Position numbers and translations under genes: made by a program | Source of the DNA: Pseudomonadota bacterium | GTDB taxonomy: Bacteria; Desulfobacterota; Desulfovibrionia; Desulfovibrionales; Desulfovibrionaceae | Direction of reading: 5' to 3' | NCBI GenBank assembly: GCA_023453335.1 | Contig: JAEXTU010000296.1 | Coordinates: 1 to 8,983 of the forward strand | Length of the DNA: 8,983 nt | Notes under the pieces: generated by a model | Seen by the model: only the letters and a program-made list of their open reading frames with translations | Database searches by the model: none | What the model was told of the DNA's origin: nothing | In this document: one piece after another, positions 1 to 8,983 of the stretch | Layout: the number at the start of each line of letters is the position of its first letter | How positions within the stretch are numbered: position 1 is the first letter of the stretch

Positions 1-172
1 GGGCCGGGCGGGGAGGGCTGCCCCGAGTGCCTCGCCGGCGGCGCCTGCGTGGAGCTGCGCCGCGATCGGGAAACCGGCGGCTGGTGGTGCCCGGGGTGCG
101 GGGCCTGGTTCGGGGAGGACGAGCGCGGGGCCCTGTGGGCCGCGGCGGTGGAGGAGGCGGGGCCGGGCCTAG
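1..172 (+). CDS. C-terminal end of an unidentified zinc-ribbon protein (5' partial, frame probably broken near the end)
   Basis: Reading from base 1, the frame gives a cysteine-rich stretch: CPEC (residues 7-10), a further Cys at 16, then WWCPGCGAWF with Cys 30 and 33. Paired CxxC knuckles about 20 residues apart are the usual form of a structural zinc ribbon; the tail (Gly-x-Trp-Phe followed by acidic residues) recalls TFIIB-type zinc fingers, but I cannot name the family. Third codon positions are almost all G or C, which supports real coding. The frame has no stop here: it stays open to base 915, across two well-supported genes on the other strand, which is implausible. A TAG at 170-172 sits one frame away, and removing a single G from the G-rich run at 158-168 would end the protein there, sharing a CTAG with the convergent receiver gene. 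I infer a one-base sequence error or a real frameshift. The 5' end lies outside the window. Confidence 0.4.
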   Translation, partial: GRAGRAAPSASPAAPAWSCAAIGKPAAGGARGAGPGSGRTSAGPCGPRRWRRRGRA

Positions 173-528
173 GGCTCCAGGCCGGCGAGCAGGTCCGAGA
201 GCTGGGACTGGTCCAGGGGTTTGGCCAGGAAGGCGGCGGGCCGGGTGGCCAGGGCGCGGCGGCGGGTCTCGGGATCGGTGTAGGCGGTGACGTAGCAGAT
301 GGGGATGTCCGCCTGCTCGCGGATGCGCCGCGCGGTCTCGATGCCGTCCAGCTCGCCGTCGAGCATGATGTCCATGAGCACCAGGGCGGGCCGGGTGCGG
401 GGCAGGGCCTTGAGCGCCTCCTCGCCGCTGGCCGCGGTGGCGCAGACCGCGTGGCCGAGCCGCGAAACCATGGCCTGGGCGGCCATGGCCGATACGGCCT
501 CGTCCTCCACGATCATGATGGCGGCCAC
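169..528 (-). CDS. Stand-alone response regulator receiver (CheY-like, no output domain)
   Basis: A 119-residue protein that is one receiver domain from end to end. The expected residues are present: acidic pocket E8-D9 in IVEDE, phospho-acceptor D53 in LVLMD, switch T81, and K103 in LAKP with the aromatic partner F100 three residues earlier. Nothing follows the fold, so it has no DNA-binding or enzymatic output and should act by binding a partner or by passing phosphate on. It is the last gene of operon A and overlaps the kinase gene, its probable phosphodonor. I chose the GTG at 528-526 because it gives the usual short lead into the first strand (VAAIMIVEDE) and has GGAG at 537-534, 5 bases upstream. 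The alternative ATG at 516-514 forms an ATGA overlap with the kinase stop but would remove part of the first strand and lies far from the ribosome site. The stop TAG lies in a CTAG at 169-172. Confidence 0.9.
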   Translation of the reverse strand: MAAIMIVEDEAVSAMAAQAMVSRLGHAVCATAASGEEALKALPRTRPALVLMDIMLDGELDGIETARRIREQADIPICYVTAYTDPETRRRALATRPAAFLAKPLDQSQLSDLLAGLEP

Positions 529-2582
529 GCGTCCTCCAGCGGAAAGCGGATAGAAAACACTGTACCTTTTTCCCGTTCGATGCGCAACTCGCCCTTGAGC
601 TGGCCGGTGAGGTTGGCCACCAGTTGCAGGCCCAGGGTGGCGGCGGTCTGGGGGGTGATGTGCGCGGGCAGGCCGCGGCCGTTGTCGGCCACCTCCAGAT
701 CCACCTGGGGGCCGTCCCGGCGGATGTGCACGCTGATGCGGCCGCCCGGGCCGTCGAAGGCGTACTTCACCGCGTTGGTGACCAGCTCGTTGAGGATGAG
801 GCCGCAGGGGATGGCCTTGGTCAGGGGCAGGGGCACGGCCGAAACCTCGACCTCCACGGCCACGTTCGCCCCGCCCAGGGAGGACACCAGGCGGGACATG
901 AGCCGGCCCACGTAGTCCTTGAGGTCCACCCGGGCCAGGTCGTCGGAGCCGTAGAGGGCCTCGTGCGCCAGGGCCATGGAGGCGATGCGGTTCTGGCTCT
1001 CGGCCAGGGCGGCCTTGGCCTCCGGGTCGCGCAGGCTGTCCCCCTGGAGGTAGAGCAGCCCGCTCACCACCTGGAGGTTGTTCTTGACCCGGTGGTGGAC
1101 CTCCTTGAGCAGGACCTCCTTCTCGTGCAGGGAGTCGCGCAGCCGGTCTGCGGCCTGGCGGCGCTCGGTCACGTCCACCACCCCGCCCTCGATGAGGGTG
1201 ATGGCGCCGTCCTCGTTGCGCCGGACCCGGGCATTGACCGAGCACCAGCGGATCGAGCCGTCCCGGCGGCGGTAGGAGGTATCGAAGTCCCGAACCTCCC
1301 CGTACTCCGTGAGCAGGCGCAGGAACTCGCCGCGGTCCGCGGAATTGGCGTAGAGTTGGGTGGGGATGTCGGTCATCTCGTGCATGAGCTCGCCCGGCGA
1401 GCCGTAGCCCAGGATGCGGGCCAGGGCCGGGTTGGCGGACACGTAGCGGCCCTCGGGCGTGCTCTGGAACAGGCCCTCCATGGCGTTCTCGAAGATCTCC
1501 CGGTACTTGGCCTCGGAGGCGCGCAGGGCCGCGTCGCGGGCGGCCAGGGCCCCGCGGGCGGCCTTGAACTCCGCCAGCAGCAGGGAGATCTCCCGGAACG
1601 CCCTGCCCGCGGGCGGATCGTCGCGCACCAGGCCGCGGCCGATGTCCTGGACCACGGCGGTCAACTCGGCCAGGGGCTCCACCACCCGGCGGTGCAGGAT
1701 GCGCTCGGTGAGATAGGCCAGCAGCATGAACAGCCCGGCCAGCAGGGTGGACAGGGTGAGGACCAGGGCCGCGATGGGGCCGTAGACCCGCAGGGCGGGC
1801 TGGCTCACCAGGAGCAGCCAGCCGGTGCCCGGCACCTGGACCGCGGTGCCGATGCGCCGGCCGTCCTGGCTGTCGTAGTCCCCGAACTGCGGGCCGCCCT
1901 CCCGGGCCCGGCGCAGGATGTCCAGGTTGCCGAGGTTGGCCCGGGAGTCCACCAGGTTCTGCCTGGGATGGGCCAGCACGTTGCCGTAGGGATCGGTGAG
2001 CGCCACCTCCTCGCCGGGCACCAGCCCGCCCAGGCGGGCGGCGTAGCCCTGCAGGGCGGTGAGGGACAGCTCGCCCACCAGGGTGCGGCCATCCACGGCG
2101 GACAGGCTCAGGAACACCGCGGGCAGGCCGGTGAAGGGCGAGAGCCGGGGCAGGAGGTGGTCGGCGGCGCCGGTCCCCAGGCCCACCGCGGGGAACTTGA
2201 CCCCGTCCGTGCCGTCCGGGGACGCGGCCAGGATCGTCCCGTCCGGGGCCAGGATGAGCAGCCGCTCGAACTGGTGGAACGACTCCCGGAGCATGCCGAG
2301 CAGATCGCCCAACTCGTGGTGCGGGTCCTTTTCCAGGTGGAGCATGCTGTGCTGCAGGTCGCTGCGGGCCTCGGCCACGTAGCCGGTGACCAGGAAGGCC
2401 GCGGCCTGGGCCACGACGGCCTGCCGGGTGCCCTCCCCCATGCGCTTGGTCCACCCCGCGGCCGCGCCCAGCCCCAGCACCGCGGCCAGGCTGGGCAGGA
2501 GCATCCAGATGAGCAGGTGGCGGCGGACCCGGGCGGCCAGGGGCGGGGCCGGGTGGCCGGCAACGGACGCGGCGCTATTCAC
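513..2582 (-). CDS. Membrane sensor histidine kinase: Cache, HAMP, PAS, HisKA_2, HATPase
   Basis: This 689-residue kinase has one transmembrane helix at about 23-44, a periplasmic region at 45-266 and a second helix at about 267-291. The periplasmic part looks like a double Cache sensor: two PAS-like lobes, the first around LLILAPDGTILAAS (108-121), the second around ALTDPYGNVLAHP (194-206). Cache domains in other kinases bind small molecules such as amino or organic acids; the ligand here is not visible. Then come a HAMP-like linker (about 292-345), a PAS domain (356-475) and a HisKA_2 phospho-acceptor helix (EVHHRVKNN at 494-502; H497, just before the Arg, is the likely site, H496 the alternative). 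The ATPase domain shows the N box (N598, N603), the G1 box DNGRG (633-637) and a G2 segment near 651. The start is a GTG with GGGAG at 2593-2589, 6 bases upstream. It overlaps the stop of the binding-protein gene by 8 bases and its own TGA overlaps the receiver gene, so the three genes are probably translationally coupled. Confidence 0.93.
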   Translation of the reverse strand: MNSAASVAGHPAPPLAARVRRHLLIWMLLPSLAAVLGLGAAAGWTKRMGEGTRQAVVAQAAAFLVTGYVAEARSDLQHSMLHLEKDPHHELGDLLGMLRESFHQFERLLILAPDGTILAASPDGTDGVKFPAVGLGTGAADHLLPRLSPFTGLPAVFLSLSAVDGRTLVGELSLTALQGYAARLGGLVPGEEVALTDPYGNVLAHPRQNLVDSRANLGNLDILRRAREGGPQFGDYDSQDGRRIGTAVQVPGTGWLLLVSQPALRVYGPIAALVLTLSTLLAGLFMLLAYLTERILHRRVVEPLAELTAVVQDIGRGLVRDDPPAGRAFREISLLLAEFKAARGALAARDAALRASEAKYREIFENAMEGLFQSTPEGRYVSANPALARILGYGSPGELMHEMTDIPTQLYANSADRGEFLRLLTEYGEVRDFDTSYRRRDGSIRWCSVNARVRRNEDGAITLIEGGVVDVTERRQAADRLRDSLHEKEVLLKEVHHRVKNNLQVVSGLLYLQGDSLRDPEAKAALAESQNRIASMALAHEALYGSDDLARVDLKDYVGRLMSRLVSSLGGANVAVEVEVSAVPLPLTKAIPCGLILNELVTNAVKYAFDGPGGRISVHIRRDGPQVDLEVADNGRGLPAHITPQTAATLGLQLVANLTGQLKGELRIEREKGTVFSIRFPLEDAWPPS

Positions 2583-3735
2583 GGCCGGCTCCCACGGTGG
2601 CGATGCGGCCGTCCCGGACTTCGGCCTGGAACACCGGGCGGACCGTATCGCCGGCGGCGTCGAAGCTGATCTTCCCGAGCAGGCCGGGGACGGGATCCAG
2701 GGCCTTGAGGGCCGCGGCCAGCCCCTGCCGGCTGCCCCGGGTGCGCTCCAGGGCCCGGGCCGCCACCATGACCGACTCGTAGCTCAGCGCCGCGGCAAAG
2801 GACGGGACCAGGCCGAAGCGCTCCCGGAAGCGGAGGTTGAACGCGGCCACTTCCGGCGTGAAATCGTCGTAGGGGTAGACCAGGCAGGACTGCACGCCCT
2901 CGGCCTCGGCCCCGGCCATCTCCACGAACTCGGGGCTCAGGCCCCACATGGCGGTGTACACCCTGAGCCTGCGCGACGCGGGGCGCAGGTCCAGGACCAG
3001 CCGGGCCAGGTTCTGGGCCGAGATTACGGCCAGGATGTCCCGCACCCCGCCGGCCGCGGCCAGCCGGGCCAGTTCCCCGGCGTCCGGGGCCTGGCCCGCC
3101 GGCACCCGCACCGTGCCGGCGATGCGGCCGCCCTGCCGGGCGTAGGTCTCGGCAAAGGCCTGGGCATAGGGCTCGGCAAAGGCGGCATTGCCCTGGTCCA
3201 GGACCAGCAGGGCGCTGCCCGGGCCGGCAGCGGCGTTGGCGTGGTAGGCCAGGGAGCGGGCATAGGCCAGGAGGTCAGGGACCACCCGGAACAGGGCGTC
3301 GTCCTGGCCGGTGAGTTCCGGGGTCATGGCCGTGGGGGAGATGACGGCCAGCCCGGCGTGGCCCGCGGCGGGCAGCCCGGCCAGGGCCGCGGCGCTGGTC
3401 ATGAGCCCCACCAGCACCGCCGCGCCCTGGCGGTCCAGCTCGCGCACCGCCTCCGGGGCGGCGTCCGGGGTGTCCCGCTCGTCGGCCACCACCAGCTCCA
3501 CCCGCCGGCCAACGACGCCGCCCCGGGCGTTCAGGTCCTCCACGGCCAGGGTCGCGCCGTTGCGGCCCTGCACCCCCAGGTCCGCCCAGCGGCCGGTGAG
3601 GGGGCCGCTGAACCCGATGCGCACCGGGCCGCCCCAGTCGCAGGCCGCCAGGGCGGCGGCCAGCGCCAGGGCCAGGGCCAGGGCGGCCAGGCCCAGGGGG
3701 GGCCTGGACGCGTGCGGGGCGGGAAGGAGTTTCAC
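2575..3735 (-). CDS. Periplasmic solute-binding lipoprotein, branched-chain amino acid (LivJ-like) type
   Basis: This 386-residue protein has a hydrophobic leader (about 13-31) ending in a lipobox LAAC with the lipidated Cys at 32. The mature part follows the type I periplasmic-binding fold of the Peripla_BP_6 family: IGFSGPLTGRW (40-50), NGATLAVEDLNARGG (59-73), the ligand-pocket style segment VISPTAMTP (131-139), LFRVVPD (148-154), a SYESVMVAARALER helix (318-331) and GKISFDAAGD (354-363). Relatives bind Leu/Ile/Val, amides, urea or aromatic acids; the ligand cannot be read from sequence. No permease or ATPase gene adjoins it; the next gene is a sensor kinase, so I infer a sensing rather than a transport role. 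Residue 33, right after the lipid Cys, is Asp, which in E. coli keeps lipoproteins in the inner membrane. The start is a GTG with no clear ribosome site; an in-frame TGA upstream excludes a longer form, and a candidate promoter places transcription start at or next to the GTG. Confidence 0.93.
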   Translation of the reverse strand: MKLLPAPHASRPPLGLAALALALALAAALAACDWGGPVRIGFSGPLTGRWADLGVQGRNGATLAVEDLNARGGVVGRRVELVVADERDTPDAAPEAVRELDRQGAAVLVGLMTSAAALAGLPAAGHAGLAVISPTAMTPELTGQDDALFRVVPDLLAYARSLAYHANAAAGPGSALLVLDQGNAAFAEPYAQAFAETYARQGGRIAGTVRVPAGQAPDAGELARLAAAGGVRDILAVISAQNLARLVLDLRPASRRLRVYTAMWGLSPEFVEMAGAEAEGVQSCLVYPYDDFTPEVAAFNLRFRERFGLVPSFAAALSYESVMVAARALERTRGSRQGLAAALKALDPVPGLLGKISFDAAGDTVRPVFQAEVRDGRIATVGAGRE

Positions 3736-3741
3736 ACCGAA

Positions 3742-3770
3742 AGTATATGCTTGAATTACCGTTCAGGCAA
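3742..3770 (-). promoter_or_regulatory. Candidate sigma-70-type promoter of operon A
   Basis: On the minus strand, TTGCCT (3770-3765; 4 of 6 matches to TTGACA) and TATACT (3747-3742; 5 of 6 matches to TATAAT) are separated by exactly 17 bases. They lie in the most AT-rich stretch of the window. Counting about 7 bases past the -10 puts transcription start at about 3735, the first base of the GTG of the binding-protein gene, so the message may have little or no leader. This agrees with the missing ribosome site. The elements are seen directly; activity is inferred. Confidence 0.6.
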
Positions 3771-3783
3771 TTCCAAAATTGCC
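3766..3783. repeat. Perfect 7-bp inverted repeat over the -35 of operon A (possible operator)
   Basis: The 18 bases read GGCAATT, CCAA, AATTGCC: two perfect 7-base arms around a 4-base centre. The left arm covers five of the six bases of the proposed -35 of operon A, a typical place for a repressor or activator dimer to bind. It could also form a short hairpin in read-through RNA from operon B, but no U-run follows directly, so it is a poor terminator. No regulator gene is encoded in the window to pair with it. Confidence 0.5.
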
Positions 3784-3787
3784 ATTC

Positions 3788-3804
3788 CCTCCCACTGCGG
3801 GAAG
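3788..3804 (-). terminator. Weak hairpin after operon B (doubtful terminator)
   Basis: In the minus-strand transcript, CUUCCC and GGGAGG can pair around a 5-base loop, giving a 6-bp stem with one G-U pair. It begins 17 bases after the TGA of the 91-residue gene, where a terminator would be expected. The only U-run (UUUU) lies about a dozen bases farther on, so this is not a standard intrinsic terminator. Operon B may read into operon A or rely on Rho. Confidence 0.22.
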
Positions 3805-3821
3805 CCGCGCGGGCCGGGTGT

Positions 3822-4097
3822 TCAGCCGGCCAACCGGTCGCCGCGGCCCACCGCGTCCGCCGCCGGGACGAAGCCGGGCAGGGGGGCGGCGGCCTCGGCC
3901 GCGCTCTGCACGTAGAAGGCGTAGGCCCCGCCCTCCCGGGGCATGAGCACGAACTCCCGCTCCACCCCGTCGGGGCCGGCGAAGGCGTGCCGCCAGCCGG
4001 TGGGGAAGCGGCCGGCGCTCACCAGCCGGGAGGGGTCCGGGGTGAAGGCGCAGTAGCCCGCCAGCTCGTCGGTGTTCTGGATGCGCACCTCGACCAT
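3822..4097 (-). CDS. Small hypothetical protein coupled to the hybrid kinase
   Basis: A 91-residue protein that I do not recognise. It has no signal peptide, membrane helix or metal-binding motif; it has a single Cys at 16. Residues 1-66 look like a compact, strand-rich fold: MVEVRIQN (1-8), GYCAFTP (14-20), GWRHAFAGPDG (34-44), REFVLMP (47-53) and AYAFYVQ (59-65) alternate in a way that suggests beta strands. The tail from about 67 is rich in Ala, Pro and Gly and is probably loose. The ATG starts 3 bases after the kinase stop, and GGGAG at 4108-4104, inside the end of the kinase gene, lies 6 bases upstream. That spacing is ideal, so the two proteins are made together and the small one may modify or report on the kinase. 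This functional link is inferred from position only. Confidence 0.8.
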   Translation of the reverse strand: MVEVRIQNTDELAGYCAFTPDPSRLVSAGRFPTGWRHAFAGPDGVEREFVLMPREGGAYAFYVQSAAEAAAPLPGFVPAADAVGRGDRLAG

Positions 4098-4100
4098 GGT

Positions 4101-8333
<4,233 letters not shown>

Positions 8334-8349
8334 GGGGGTGGCGTTCTCC

Positions 8350-8380
8350 GGGACGGGGGGCGTTGCCGACGACACGTCCC
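8350..8380 (-). other. Possible leader hairpin of operon B
   Basis: In the expected leader, GGGACG (8380-8375) and CGUCCC (8355-8350) can form a 6-bp stem around a 19-base loop. The stem ends directly next to the GGAG at 8349-8346. Short repeats like this are common by chance in DNA this rich in G and C, so the case is weak. Confidence 0.2.
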
Positions 8381-8389
8381 ACTTTTCAG

Positions 8390-8417
8390 CATATACCCTG
8401 GCGGGCGGTGCTGGCAA
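8390..8417 (-). promoter_or_regulatory. Candidate sigma-70-type promoter of operon B
   Basis: On the minus strand, TTGCCA (8417-8412; 5 of 6 matches to TTGACA) is followed 16 bases later by TATATG (8395-8390), or 18 bases later by TATGCT (8393-8388). Both -10 readings match TATAAT at 4 of 6 positions. Start would fall near 8383, giving a leader of about 50 bases to the ATG at 8333. The 109-base gap at 8334-8442 holds no gene; this promoter and the weak leader hairpin are all I see in it. I see no clear terminator for the transporter gene upstream. Confidence 0.5.
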
Positions 8418-8442
8418 CGAAAAGCCGCATGAGTGGGAAATG

Positions 8443-8983
8443 CTAGCAGGCCGCGGACTTGGGCCAGAGCTGGGCGGCCAGCATGCCGGCCAGCATGAGG
8501 CCGCACCCGGCCAGGCCGCGCAGGGTCAACACCTCACCCAGCAGGAGAAAGCCGGCCAGGGCGGCGAAGGCCGACTCCAGGCTCAGGATGATGGCCGCGG
8601 GCGTGGGGCTGGCGTCCTTCTGGGCCACCACCTGCAGGGTGTATGCCACGCCCACGGACATGCACCCGCCGTAGGCGATGGGCCAGGCCCCGGCCCAGAG
8701 GCCGGCCCAGGTGATGGTCTCGGCGGCCAGGGCCACGGCCAGGGACGCCGCGGAGCAGACCGCGAACTGGCCCGCGGCCAGGCGCACCGGGTCCACCCGG
8801 GGCGAGAGGTAGCCGAGCAGCAGCACGTGCCCGGCCCAGAAGAGCGCGCCGATGAGCACGAGTCCGTCGCCCGGGGCCAGGTCCAGGCCGTCGGTCACCG
8901 ACAGGAGGTAGAGGCCCGCGGCCGCGGCCCGGGCGCCCCGCCCGCCGCCGGCCCCCGGCCCCGGCCGCCCGCACACGCCCGCC
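8443..8983 (-). CDS. EamA-family (DMT) transporter, C-terminal half, 5' end beyond the window
   Basis: About 180 residues are visible, ending in WPKSAAC and TAG. They carry five to six hydrophobic helices: around GLYLLSV, then LVLIGALFWAGHVLLLGYL, LAAGQFAVCSAASLAVALAA, PIAYGGCMSVGVAYTLQVVA, AAIILSLESAFAALAGFLLL and GLAGCGLMLAGMLAAQLW. The order and the LESAFAALAGFLLLGE segment followed by LTLRGLAG match the second EamA repeat of drug/metabolite transporters, ten-helix inner-membrane proteins that mostly export amino acids or metabolites; the substrate cannot be assigned. The frame is open to the window edge and the true start is not in view. Beyond about 8925 the translation becomes an unlikely Gly/Arg/Ala/Pro run where a membrane helix is expected, so the sequence there may hold an indel. 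It reads in the same direction as the kinase operon but is separated from it by a promoter-bearing gap, so it is probably a separate unit. Confidence 0.85.
   Translation of the reverse strand, partial: AGVCGRPGPGAGGGRGARAAAAGLYLLSVTDGLDLAPGDGLVLIGALFWAGHVLLLGYLSPRVDPVRLAAGQFAVCSAASLAVALAAETITWAGLWAGAWPIAYGGCMSVGVAYTLQVVAQKDASPTPAAIILSLESAFAALAGFLLLGEVLTLRGLAGCGLMLAGMLAAQLWPKSAAC

Noticed and set aside
129..141. GGCCC-ACA-GGGCC hairpin as a terminator between the convergent genes
   Set aside because: The stem has only 5 bp, no U-run follows on either strand, and it lies within apparent coding sequence.
496..497. Adjacent His-His in the kinase as an unusual double phosphosite
   Set aside because: The EVHHRVKNN form is ordinary for the HisKA_2 family; only one His is expected to take phosphate.
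528..2454. A long minus-strand frame fusing Pro/Arg/Gly-rich sequence to the receiver
   Set aside because: Only the last 119 residues make sense. Everything upstream of base 528 is the kinase gene read out of frame, not an N-terminal extension.
624..2669. A 681-codon plus-strand open frame opposite the membrane kinase
   Set aside because: Same low-information composition and no recognisable fold; it is the GC-bias shadow of the Cache-HAMP-PAS kinase gene.
2386..3915. A 509-codon plus-strand open frame opposite the binding-protein gene
   Set aside because: It spans the promoter gap and three unrelated minus-strand features and has no domain signature; the lipoprotein reading is far stronger.
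8334..8417. A longer hybrid kinase starting at the TTG at 8417
   Set aside because: The 28 extra residues have no fold, no ribosome site precedes the TTG, and the codon is part of the TTGCCA proposed as the -35.

Overview
The window is 8,983 bases of very G+C-rich DNA (about 70% or more by eye, with nearly every third codon position G or C). It reads as bacterial chromosome that is almost entirely signal transduction. Heavy use of PAS-domain histidine kinases, a solute-binding lipoprotein encoded beside a sensor kinase, GTG starts and this base composition all fit a free-living Gram-negative, most like a high-GC Desulfovibrio-type Desulfobacterota. That placement is inferred from style, not from a marker gene. 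I see no tRNA, rRNA, CRISPR array, transposase, integrase or attachment site. Both edges cut genes, and both edge genes look imperfect, so the window may be a whole short contig with weaker sequence at its ends.

Layout, left to right. A rightward partial reading frame with a zinc-ribbon pattern occupies the first ~170 bases. Everything else is on the minus strand. Operon A runs from 3735 down to 169: a substrate-binding lipoprotein, a membrane histidine kinase (Cache-HAMP-PAS-HisKA_2-HATPase) and a stand-alone receiver protein. All three genes overlap at their junctions. An AT-rich 86-base gap (3736-3821) separates it from operon B; the gap holds a strong candidate promoter and a perfect palindrome. 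Operon B runs from 8333 down to 3822: a 1,410-residue soluble hybrid kinase (receiver, seven PAS folds, HisKA, HATPase, receiver), followed 3 bases later by a 91-residue protein of unknown function. A 109-base gap (8334-8442) holds its candidate promoter. The C-terminal part of an EamA-family transporter, also on the minus strand, fills the right end.

How the parts may work together. In operon A the lipoprotein and the kinase's own Cache domain would both face the periplasm, so the kinase could read a small solute directly, through the binding protein, or both. It would then phosphorylate the co-encoded receiver, which has no output domain and must act through a partner. The hybrid kinase of operon B carries an N-terminal receiver, so it can in principle accept phosphate from another kinase while its PAS array reads cytoplasmic cues. 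The shared neighbourhood, and a 9-base word common to the two promoter regions, make a link between the two systems possible but unproven.
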